This document shows, piece after piece, positions 1-4,725 of a stretch of DNA of 7,032 nucleotides. Source of the DNA: Nitrososphaera sp035547955. Lineage in GTDB: Archaea; Thermoproteota; Nitrososphaeria; Nitrososphaerales; Nitrososphaeraceae. How positions within the stretch are numbered: position 1 is the first letter of the stretch; each line of letters starts with the position of its first letter. The translations under genes and the position numbers were made by a program. Under the pieces are notes generated by a model, which saw only the letters and a list, made by a program, of their open reading frames with translations, did no database searches and was not told the DNA's origin. The stretch covers positions 1 to 7,032 of the forward strand of contig DASZTR010000104.1 of assembly GCA_035547955.1 (NCBI GenBank). The letters are read 5' to 3'.

Positions 1-199
1 ATTAGGTCAAAAAGAGTACGAAATGTAGGAGACGTGTGTGCGCGTGCGAGCCATTATTTTCCTGACCAAGATTCGTAACGTTTTGCGTAAATAATCATCC
101 ATAAAATGATATGAATCACTTTTCTTGGCATTATCAGATAATAAATCATGAGAAAGGTCAAAACGATCACAAATGCTAACTGCTGTTTGAAAAAGTTAG

Positions 200-234
200 T
201 TAAATAGCATTACATTTAATAGCTTTTAGGAGGT
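200..234 (+). promoter_or_regulatory. Promoter and SD-like region of the first Lrp-type gene
   Basis: Two AT-rich TATA-like candidates lie here: TTAAATAG at 200-207 and TTTAATAG at 215-222. They are followed by a strong Shine-Dalgarno-like AGGAGGT at 228-234. The SD ends 15 bases before the GTG at 250, which is longer than usual. If the first box is used, transcription would start near 230 and clip the SD. If the second is used, it would start near 245 and the SD would not be in the mRNA. The sequence does not decide which is right. Confidence 0.35.
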
Positions 235-249
235 AGACAAGACATACAA

Positions 250-717
250 GTGAAGTCGCTGTCAAAGTTGGATAAAGATATCCTGAGGATCCTCCTATCA
301 CCGGATGGGAGGATGACTTCAAAAGCGATTGCAAAAGCCTTGGATATCCCGGCCACAACCGTCCAGAGGCGCCGGCGGAAGCTGGAAGACAGCCTCCTGA
401 CGATAACGTACTCGCTGGACCTGAAAAGGTTTGGCTGGCACAAGATAGACTTTCTCATTGCCACCGAGAAAGGCAGGACCATGACGATTGCCAAACAGTT
501 GCTAAAACTTGACGAAGTAGTTTACGTTGGCAGGGCCATCGGGCAGCAGACTATCGACCTGCACGTCCAGGCTATCCTTGAGGGGAACGCCGATATTCTC
601 CGTGTCATGGAAATGCTAAAAGCGATGCCGGGCATAAAGGACGTAGTCTGGAGTGAGATAGTTCAAGTGGTCGGAAGAAAGACATCGGTCCCCACCCACA
701 TCATCGAGAAGCTCTAA
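250..717 (+). CDS. Lrp/AsnC-family transcriptional regulator (paralogue 1)
   Basis: This 155-residue protein has the usual length and layout of an Lrp/AsnC regulator. Residues 5-47 form a winged helix-turn-helix, with the recognition segment near residues 34-47 (PATTVQRRRRKLED) very rich in Arg. Residues about 50-145 look like the RAM/AsnC effector and oligomerisation domain: alternating strands and helices, with an IGQQTIDL segment like the conserved Gly-x-x-Asp region of that fold. Such proteins bind pseudo-palindromic operators as dimers or octamers and often respond to amino acids; the ligand here cannot be told. The start is GTG, because no ATG or other start is available in frame closer to the SD-like AGGAGGT upstream. 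It is a close paralogue of the minus-strand gene at 1533-2006, slightly over half identical by hand count, with the block PATTVQRRRRKLED unchanged. It stands alone, with a T-tract just after the stop. Confidence 0.9.
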   Translation: MKSLSKLDKDILRILLSPDGRMTSKAIAKALDIPATTVQRRRRKLEDSLLTITYSLDLKRFGWHKIDFLIATEKGRTMTIAKQLLKLDEVVYVGRAIGQQTIDLHVQAILEGNADILRVMEMLKAMPGIKDVVWSEIVQVVGRKTSVPTHIIEKL

Positions 718-721
718 AGAA

Positions 722-727
722 TTTTTT
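722..727 (+). terminator. T6 tract after the first Lrp-type gene
   Basis: A run of six T begins five bases after the TAA stop at 715-717. Archaeal RNA polymerase can terminate at such T-rich tracts without a hairpin. No stem is visible beside it. Confidence 0.4.
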
Positions 728-945
728 CACATACATAATCAAAATACCTGAGGTTGTATTTTAACCAGCGACCGGATAAGGTTTCTAACGGAGATGAGCC
801 TGTGAGCGTGCTACAAGGTAAAAAGAGGCCTTCAGGCCAACTTTGCCTGACAGAAAATGCATTTTTGGTTGCCAATATGGTTTTTTGTAACGACACCAGA
901 TTACTTTTTTCACGATAACAGCATTGTTTAATATAGTGCATCTTG

Positions 946-953
946 TTATAATA
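946..953 (+). promoter_or_regulatory. TATA box of the second Lrp-type gene
   Basis: TTATAATA is centred about 26.5 bases before the TTG at 976, so the predicted transcription start falls on or next to the start codon, which suggests a leaderless mRNA. A second AT-rich box, TTTAATATA at 927-935, would give a leader of about 18 bases. No Shine-Dalgarno motif lies between these boxes and the start. Confidence 0.5.
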
Positions 954-975
954 AGTAAAAAGGCAGGCCAACGAC

Positions 976-1536
976 TTGTCGGAACATATCGATCCCCCAA
1001 AAGACGTCGACGGCAAGAGTGCAATTCAGGAATTGCGCCTTGACGAGACCGACCTGAAACTGATTGACCTGCTGCTATCAGGACACACGACAAGGCAGAG
1101 CGCCCAGCTATTAGAAAAGCCATTGAGCACTATCCAGAGGAGGGCCAGGCTGCTTATCCAAAACGGGGCATTAAGGCCGACCTTTGAGCTTGGATATTCC
1201 AAACTCAGGATCAAAAAAGGATTTTTGCACGTTTATCTAAATGACGGAAACATCCAGTCTATGGTCGACAGACTTCTCGCCTACGACGGGGTCTTCTGTG
1301 TCGGCGTGCACCTAGGCAACTCGGACATAATAGGAACCTTTGTTTTCAGCGACAGCCGCGAGGTGCTAGACCTAATATCGCAAACAAAGGACATGGAGGG
1401 TGTAGAGAGGGTCGTGTGGTCTGAAGAGGTATATGCGATGTCGACGAGCCCCAAGCTGACGAGAATACTTGGAAAAAACAGGCGCTATGGCAAGGCAAGT
1501 AAGTACACGTACACGGCAAACGAACGGAATGCCTAG
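976..1536 (+). CDS. Lrp/AsnC-family transcriptional regulator (diverged)
   Basis: This 186-residue protein combines a winged helix-turn-helix with an AsnC-type effector domain. Residues 22-64 are the DNA-binding part, with a recognition segment STIQRRARLL near residues 51-60 that keeps the Gln-Arg-Arg core of its two neighbours. Residues about 75-165 match the RAM fold. The signature WSEEVYA near its end corresponds to WSEIVQV and WSESIQR in the neighbours. It has about 22 extra N-terminal residues and a basic C-terminal tail of about 20 residues (GKNRRYGKASK) that the paralogues lack. The TTG start is chosen because it is the first start in the open frame and sits at leaderless distance from a TATA box. 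The gene converges on the next regulator, and the two stop codons share the CTAG at 1533-1536. The effector and targets are unknown. Confidence 0.88.
   Translation: MSEHIDPPKDVDGKSAIQELRLDETDLKLIDLLLSGHTTRQSAQLLEKPLSTIQRRARLLIQNGALRPTFELGYSKLRIKKGFLHVYLNDGNIQSMVDRLLAYDGVFCVGVHLGNSDIIGTFVFSDSREVLDLISQTKDMEGVERVVWSEEVYAMSTSPKLTRILGKNRRYGKASKYTYTANERNA
1473..1478 (-). terminator. Possible minus-strand terminator inside the convergent gene
   Basis: A6 on the plus strand reads as T6 on the minus strand, 55-60 bases past the stop of the minus-strand regulator. With no gap between the convergent genes, its transcript must end inside the 3' part of the opposite gene, and this is the first good T-tract it meets. 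The matching plus-strand tract is T5 at 1569-1573. Confidence 0.3.
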
Positions 1537-2006
1537 ATGCTGTCAATGAGGTGCTTTGGGACGGCAGCTTTTTGCACAACGCGCTGAATGGACTCCGACC
1601 ATATTGCATCCCTTACGCCGTCCATGCTCTTGATTGCCTCAAGCATGTCGAGTATTTCTTCGTTGTCCACAAGTATTGTCTCCACTTTCAGGTCGATTGT
1701 AGGTTGGCCTATGCTCCTTGTGATCGACACCACCTCGCGCATTTTTGCCAGTTTTTTTATTATCGCCATTGTCTTGCCGTTTTGAGTCGAAATAAGGAAA
1801 TCGACATGCCTCCACCCGAACTTCTTCAAGTCCAGGCAAGAATAAGTTGTGAGTATCCCCTCGTCCTCCAGTTTCCGCCGGCGTCTCTGGACGGTTGTGG
1901 CCGGGACTGATAACCGCTCAGCAATCTCTTTTGAGCAGATGACCCTGCCGCCGCATGGCTCTAGGACTATTTTCAGTATTTCTTTGTCCAGCGTGTTAAA
2001 TTTCAT
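1533..2006 (-). CDS. Lrp/AsnC-family transcriptional regulator (paralogue 2)
   Basis: This 157-residue Lrp/AsnC regulator is a close paralogue of the gene at 250-717. The N-terminal helix-turn-helix covers residues 4-48, and residues 35-48 (PATTVQRRRRKLED) are identical to those of paralogue 1. The DNA is also nearly unchanged there. The effector domain follows from about residue 52, with shared blocks LDLKxFGW, DFLI, IGQxTIDL and WSE. The likely role is as a DNA-binding homo- or hetero-oligomer; sharing operators with paralogue 1 is an inference from the recognition helix. The ATG is fixed by an in-frame TAG two codons upstream (positions 2012-2010 on the minus strand). Unlike its neighbours it seems to have a leader of about 60 bases, containing a perfect hairpin that ends three bases before the ATG. 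No Shine-Dalgarno is visible. Confidence 0.9.
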   Translation of the reverse strand: MKFNTLDKEILKIVLEPCGGRVICSKEIAERLSVPATTVQRRRRKLEDEGILTTYSCLDLKKFGWRHVDFLISTQNGKTMAIIKKLAKMREVVSITRSIGQPTIDLKVETILVDNEEILDMLEAIKSMDGVRDAIWSESIQRVVQKAAVPKHLIDSI

Positions 2007-2009
2007 CGG

Positions 2010-2028
2010 CTATGCACACACACCATAG
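2010..2028 (-). promoter_or_regulatory. Perfect inverted repeat just before the minus-strand regulator
   Basis: CTATG at 2010-2014 and CATAG at 2024-2028 are exact inverted arms around a nine-base CACACACAC spacer (GTGTGTGTG in the transcript). The hairpin would end three bases before the ATG of the gene at 1533-2006. It could be a DNA operator for autoregulation or an mRNA structure that hinders initiation. Five-base arms are modest and could occur by chance. Confidence 0.4.
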
Positions 2029-2091
2029 ACCCCGAGGCTCAAGCACGACCGCATTGAGAATTTCCTCATGAATCAGGGGCACACGGTAGGC

Positions 2092-2100
2092 TATTTAATA
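2092..2100 (-). promoter_or_regulatory. TATA-like box of the minus-strand regulator
   Basis: On the minus strand this reads TATTAAATA. Transcription would start near 2069, leaving a leader of about 60 bases that contains the hairpin at 2010-2028. No TATA-like sequence exists at leaderless distance (around 2033). Confidence 0.4.
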
Positions 2101-2106
2101 CATTCC

Positions 2107-2153
2107 TTTTGCATCAACAAAAAAGCCACTTTTCCCAGAATTGTTGTTCAAAA
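2107..2153. repeat. Imperfect inverted repeat
   Basis: TTTTGCATCAACAA at 2107-2120 and TTGTTGTTCAAAA at 2141-2153 pair through CAACAA/TTGTTG and TTTTG/CAAAA, with a small asymmetric bulge and a 20-base loop. It lies just upstream of the minus-strand TATA box, so it could be an operator or upstream element. Confidence 0.35.
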
Positions 2154-2400
2154 CGCAACTAGAGTGATTTATTGTTAGAACCACTCATGGCAGGGATTGT
2201 CATCTTCCGAGAGATCACGGTAAACGAGGATTGGCATCAGGCATAGGCACCTCGCACAATGCTTTTGGACTATAACGAAACTTTCCAGCTCAAATGCTGT
2301 CTAATTTGTCGCTACAGCCGGACACAGCATATACGCGATACGCCAACGTTTGATTCTTTCTTATCCTATAGGCTGCATTTTGGACGGTTTTAGCAAGTGA

Positions 2401-2439
2401 TTATGCATAAAGAGACCACAATCAATGCAATTCTGCATT
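2401..2439. promoter_or_regulatory. Paired TGCAT palindromes upstream of the receiver-like gene
   Basis: TTATGCATAA at 2401-2410 is a perfect ten-base palindrome. AATGCA-ATTC-TGCATT at 2424-2439 is a perfect inverted repeat with six-base arms. Both carry TGCAT and sit directly upstream of the TATA sequence at 2451-2459, where an archaeal activator or repressor would bind. Further copies of TGCATTTT or close forms occur at 2374-2381, 2434-2441 and 2471-2478. Confidence 0.4.
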
Positions 2440-2450
2440 TTATTGACGAT

Positions 2451-2496
2451 ACTATATAAGTCCTTTGCATCGCATTTTACAAAACGGATTAATATT
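2451..2496 (+). promoter_or_regulatory. TATA candidates of the receiver-like gene
   Basis: ACTATATAA at 2451-2459 is the strongest-looking TATA sequence nearby and would give a transcript from about 2482, with a leader near 40 bases. TTAATATT at 2489-2496 lies about 29 bases before the GTG at 2522 and would give a nearly leaderless transcript. No Shine-Dalgarno precedes the GTG. Confidence 0.45.
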
Positions 2497-2521
2497 TGTC
2501 ACACGGTGTAGCTTTCGCTTT

Positions 2522-3061
2522 GTGAAGAGAATCCTAATTGCTGGAATTAACACGAACGAGCTAGCGTCCTACGAGAGCGCGCTAGTGGAACCTAACTACA
2601 ACGTCTTGAAAGCTGCAGACTCTGGCGAGCTCTTGAAAAAATACAGGTCTGAACTAGAGAGATCTCTTGCTTCTAGAAGCGAGGGCTCTGCCGCTGCTGT
2701 CCTCCCTTTTGACGCAGTCATATTAAACCACACGGCTTCACTTAATGAAGACGGCCTGCAAGCCGCCAGGGAAATCCTATCAGTCAATCCCCGGCAGAGG
2801 ATCGTCTTTGTATCCGATTCAGATGGATGCACCACGGAGCTGCAAAAAGAGTTTTACGGCAGGGTCGAGGTGATCCAAAAACCCTTTGAGCACAAAGCCT
2901 TGATAGAGCTGATAGAGAGTGCCGAAGTTTACAGGGCCCTAGAGAAACTAGGGCTGAACATGCAAAAGCTCAAGGAATGCAACCTTCACCATTTCCAGTT
3001 GCAAGACCTGCTTGCGGCGTGCATAACGCTTTTGGAAGCGCAGAGCGGGAACGGCAAGTAA
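2522..3061 (+). CDS. Receiver-like protein lacking the phospho-accepting Asp
   Basis: This 179-residue protein resembles the single-domain response-regulator receivers common in thaumarchaea. Strand 1 is KRILIAG (residues 2-8). The region DAVILN (64-69) stands where the phosphorylated Asp normally ends strand 3, but Asn69 is found. Strand 4 RIVFVSDSD places Ser98 at the Thr/Ser switch, and VEVIQKPF (115-122) keeps the conserved Lys120-Pro. The acidic pair after strand 1 is also missing (Gly8-Ile9). Mg2+-dependent phosphorylation therefore seems impossible, and a binding or scaffold role is more likely. An unusual 15-20 residue stretch, rich in Ser, Ala, Glu and Arg, is inserted near residues 42-60. 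The C-terminal third is helical with no known output domain. GTG at 2522 is preferred because it starts directly at strand 1. The longer frame to TTG 2465 begins upstream of the likely transcription start. Confidence 0.7.
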   Translation: MKRILIAGINTNELASYESALVEPNYNVLKAADSGELLKKYRSELERSLASRSEGSAAAVLPFDAVILNHTASLNEDGLQAAREILSVNPRQRIVFVSDSDGCTTELQKEFYGRVEVIQKPFEHKALIELIESAEVYRALEKLGLNMQKLKECNLHHFQLQDLLAACITLLEAQSGNGK

Positions 3062-3084
3062 AAGCAGGCAGGCACAGGCATTAG

Positions 3085-3091
3085 AGATATA
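3085..3091 (+). promoter_or_regulatory. TATA-like box of the small acidic-tail gene
   Basis: AGATATA is centred 27 bases before the ATG at 3115, which predicts a leaderless transcript. The gap from the previous stop is only 53 bases and has no T-tract, so read-through from the receiver-like gene is also possible. Confidence 0.4.
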
Positions 3092-3114
3092 CGCTCCCAC
3101 ACATAGGTAAGCAC

Positions 3115-3387
3115 ATGGCACCTTTTACAGAGAATAATAATGATAATTTTCCATCTGACAAATTATGGCACGCAGTAGACAAGGCGTTCGACCATTTTGG
3201 ACCGCGGCTAAAGCCAGTATTGCTGGACCAGCTAAAAATAAAAAATGGCTTATCAGCCCCTGAAGCCGGCGCGACGGATGCCCTGACAATCGTAAAGCTC
3301 GAAAAAGCTCTAAGAAGCATCTTTAAGGACAGCACCGACGTCATAATGGACTGGGTTTTTGATGAGTTAGAAGATGATGAAGAGTAG
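3115..3387 (+). CDS. Small thaumarchaeal-type protein, possible NitrOD5-like domain
   Basis: This 90-residue soluble protein has no signal peptide or membrane segment. The order SDKLWHAVDKAFDHFGPRLKPVLLDQL (residues 14-40), a short Ala/Gly loop, then VKLEKALRSIF (60-70) and a helix ending in the acidic tail DELEDDEE suggests a compact helical bundle. From memory the pattern resembles the small Nitrosopumilus output domain 5 (NitrOD5) family of thaumarchaea, which occurs alone or with signalling proteins. I could not confirm this. ATG 3115 is chosen for its distance to the TATA-like box. It follows the receiver-like gene by 53 bases on the same strand, so a signalling link is possible but only inferred. 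A T6 tract follows. Confidence 0.75.
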   Translation: MAPFTENNNDNFPSDKLWHAVDKAFDHFGPRLKPVLLDQLKIKNGLSAPEAGATDALTIVKLEKALRSIFKDSTDVIMDWVFDELEDDEE

Positions 3388-3422
3388 CAATGATTTCAGA
3401 GTGCCAAATTACTTTAGCCATC

Positions 3423-3428
3423 TTTTTT
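3423..3428 (+). terminator. T6 tract after the acidic-tail gene
   Basis: Six T lie 35-40 bases after the stop at 3387, suitable for T-dependent archaeal termination. There is no stem directly before it. Confidence 0.4.
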
Positions 3429-3685
3429 ACACGCCGCACACACACATAATCGGCACCTAGGAGGGTGTCGCTGACGATGTTTATTTCTGTACGCATATTC
3501 AATCCATTGCTGTTACTTTCGAGCCCATCATGCGTGTGTACATTATGCAGCTAGAATACTCGTCATCTTCTTTGCCTGTAAGAATGAAGGTCAATTGACG
3601 GAGAGCTATGTAGAAGAACCGTTGTAATGGCACATACTTGGGAAAAAATGTCACCTTTCTCACAAGGTGAAAAGCGGGCTCATAG

Positions 3686-3693
3686 ATTAAATA
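3686..3693 (+). promoter_or_regulatory. TATA box of the DUF2024 gene
   Basis: ATTAAATA is centred about 27.5 bases before the ATG at 3717, so the mRNA should be leaderless. This box lies inside the longer open frame from ATG 3627, which argues against that upstream start. Confidence 0.6.
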
Positions 3694-3716
3694 TCGTCTT
3701 TCCGGACTTTTTACAC

Positions 3717-3980
3717 ATGGAATGCGCAGTTTACGATACATACGTACAAAAGAAGGACGGCAAGATAATGCACTTTGATGTCGTCGTCGAGGCAAGCACA
3801 CCCCACGAAATGGCCATCAAATACGGTCAAGAGTGGCTTGCGGCAGTTGGCCAGTCAGGGCAAAAGATGACGTCTGAAGAGTGTCAGTTCTGTCACATTC
3901 AGGAAGCCCCGCCATTTGTGGAGAAATCTATAAAGCAGCAAGGCTACTGGATACAAAAGATGGAAGGCTGCCCCAACTAA
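3717..3980 (+). CDS. DUF2024 family protein
   Basis: This 87-residue protein matches the DUF2024 family in length and pattern: an N-terminal strand ending in YDTYVQKKDGKIMHFDVVV (residues 6-24), a helix AIKYGQEWLAAVG (33-45), and the motif ECQFCHIQ (55-62) near the C-terminus. The function of the family is not known. Cys56, Cys59 and His60 could bind a metal or act in redox chemistry, with Cys3 and Cys85 as extra candidates. The protein is cytosolic, with no signal peptide. The open frame reaches back to ATG 3627, but those 30 residues do not look like the family, and the TATA box at 3686-3693 fits a leaderless start at 3717. The family is known mainly from bacteria as far as I recall, so transfer is possible. 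A hairpin-plus-T terminator overlaps the stop. Confidence 0.85.
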   Translation: MECAVYDTYVQKKDGKIMHFDVVVEASTPHEMAIKYGQEWLAAVGQSGQKMTSEECQFCHIQEAPPFVEKSIKQQGYWIQKMEGCPN

Positions 3981-4003
3981 AAGGACCCTTTTCCTTTCTT
4001 TTT
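3980..4003 (+). terminator. Hairpin and T-tract terminator
   Basis: AAAGGA at 3980-3985 pairs with TCCTTT at 3992-3997 around a six-base loop and is followed by C and T5 (3999-4003). The stem begins in the last base of the DUF2024 stop codon. The stem is AT-rich and weak, so the T-rich tract itself may do most of the work. Confidence 0.5.
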
Positions 4004-4162
4004 AAGACCCTACGAAAGACGTAAATATGTAATTTTGTCCGCACCGGATCTCCCAAAGAAAATATTTCACAACACTCAACGTCGCCGTTTCTTCTGCCTC
4101 TTTGCCTTTACAACCAAAATTCATTTTAGAACCAACATGCAAATTTTTATTGCAGGATGCAC

Positions 4163-4169
4163 GGAGGAG
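4163..4169 (+). promoter_or_regulatory. SD-like motif before the zinc-finger gene
   Basis: GGAGGAG lies 13 bases before the ATG at 4183, a slightly long spacing. A T-rich TATA-like sequence at 4143-4150 would start transcription near 4174, downstream of it, so the two signals do not fit together easily. Confidence 0.3.
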
Positions 4170-4182
4170 AGAAAGAAGGCGC

Positions 4183-4344
4183 ATGTTTGGGATTACCATG
4201 TACCTCATGAGATTATCCGATTGGTTGGCCGATAGGGAACATAGACAAAGGATGCACTGCAACTTATGCGACCAGAGATTTGATACGTACGCGGACCTGG
4301 AACGACACAAAAGGGGATCACACACAGCTGCGCAAGCAGGCTAA
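4183..4344 (+). CDS. Small single C2H2 zinc-finger protein
   Basis: Counted from ATG 4183 the product has 53 residues. The zinc finger is complete: Cys26-x2-Cys29-x12-His42-x4-His47, with the core residues Phe33 and Leu39 of the classical C2H2 fold. A basic, helical stretch precedes it and a short TAAQAG tail follows. Single-finger C2H2 mini-proteins occur widely in archaea and are thought to bind nucleic acid or proteins, but none is assigned a role from this sequence. Start choice is uncertain: ATG 4198 and ATG 4252 also lie in frame, and the open frame extends up to TTG 4102. ATG 4183 is preferred for the GGAGG upstream. The finger itself is kept by all choices. T5 at 4367-4371 may end the transcript. 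Confidence 0.65.
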   Translation: MFGITMYLMRLSDWLADREHRQRMHCNLCDQRFDTYADLERHKRGSHTAAQAG

Positions 4345-4441
4345 ACAATCTCTGCTACAGATTTGCTTTTTCTTGCCGCAAAACAGGGCGAGCTTGCCGC
4401 TGGGTCGTAGCAGGGATGGGGCGATAGATGTCATATGTTTG

Positions 4442-4478
4442 GCGTATGCACATACACACATACACACGCACATACACA
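4442..4478. repeat. 37-base alternating purine/pyrimidine tract (CA-rich)
   Basis: Every base from 4442 to 4478 alternates purine and pyrimidine, mostly as CA steps with some TA and CG steps. A shorter alternating segment continues at 4480-4488. Such tracts can adopt Z-DNA under supercoiling and are prone to slippage. It is not a perfect microsatellite. Confidence 0.75.
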
Positions 4479-4706
4479 GGCACATGCAGATGCGTCGGCT
4501 GCAAAACCTTGCAGTTGCGAAAAAGCCTACTGCAGTAACGAGGACATAGTAGTCGTACTCATAGACGGACCACGTACTTAGGTACAAACATGCATCATAC
4601 ATGTGTCATCTGCTTACAAGATTCGGTTGTCAATATACTATCATAAGATCAAGTATTATGGCATGCTCAAATATCATGTTAGAGAAACCTAGAAAAATCA
4701 TGTCTC

Positions 4707-4714
4707 TTTTATAT
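4707..4714 (+). promoter_or_regulatory. TATA box of the Ala/Lys-rich gene
   Basis: TTTTATAT is centred about 15 bases before ATG 4726 but about 27.5 bases before the in-frame TTG at 4738. By the spacing seen at other genes here, the transcript would start at the TTG and exclude the ATG. Confidence 0.5.
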
Positions 4715-4725
4715 CAGAGCTCCGC

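Larger units (their letters stand above)
2029..2521. other. Intergenic region between divergent genes, rich in inverted repeats
   Basis: No coding frame is convincing here. The stretch holds the control regions of two divergent genes. Contents are a minus-strand TATA-like box at 2092-2100, an imperfect inverted repeat at 2107-2153, the palindrome CCTATAGG at 2365-2372, the palindrome TTATGCATAA at 2401-2410, the repeat AATGCA-ATTC-TGCATT at 2424-2439, and two plus-strand TATA candidates at 2451-2459 and 2489-2496. The part from 2160 to 2360 shows nothing I can name. Confidence 0.6.
3388..3716. other. Intergenic stretch with one hairpin and a tiny possible ORF
   Basis: No clear gene is present. 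It contains the T6 tract at 3423-3428, two alternating CA/GT tracts (3435-3448 and 3529-3543) and a hairpin at 3451-3470: CGGCACC pairs with GGTGTCG, one G-U, loop TAGGAG. A 25-codon frame runs from ATG 3477 to 3554. Its product would be short, Leu/Ser-rich and end in CVCTLCS. AGGAGG at 3459-3464 precedes it by 12 bases, but nothing else supports translation. The downstream end holds the promoter of the DUF2024 gene. Confidence 0.5.
4345..4725. other. Gene-free stretch with a CA tract and short inverted repeats
   Basis: No convincing gene on either strand. Open frames here encode only His/Thr/Ile or Cys/Val/Met repeats produced by the CA tract. Contents are T5 at 4367-4371, the alternating tract at 4442-4478, GTAC direct/inverted copies at 4574-4577 and 4582-4585, an inverted repeat ACATG/CATGT at 4588-4604 with a seven-base spacer, and the promoter of the next gene near the end. 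Confidence 0.6.

Noticed and set aside
1..249. Search for the end of an upstream gene or a tRNA
   Set aside because: No frame continues convincingly from the left edge, and no tRNA T-loop or acceptor pairing was seen; only an alternating GT/GC tract at 32-48 and AT-rich promoter-like DNA.
785..1123. Minus-strand open frames upstream of and over the second regulator
   Set aside because: They have no recognisable domain and overlap the real gene's N-terminus and promoter.
1551..1910. 119-codon plus-strand open frame
   Set aside because: Antisense to the conserved helix-turn-helix and effector domain of the minus-strand regulator; composition is not protein-like.
3627..3716. 30-codon N-terminal extension of the DUF2024 gene from ATG 3627
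   Set aside because: The TATA box at 3686-3693 lies within it, and the family normally starts at the strand beginning at 3717.
4035..4235. 66-codon plus-strand open frame from TTG
   Set aside because: No domain, no fitting promoter, and it overlaps the zinc-finger gene in another frame.
4442..4488. CA tract considered as a CRISPR-like or tandem repeat array
   Set aside because: There are no repeat-spacer units; it is simple alternating sequence.
4280..4602. Open frames on both strands through the CA tract
   Set aside because: They encode only His/Thr/Ile or Cys/Val/Met repeats created by the tract.
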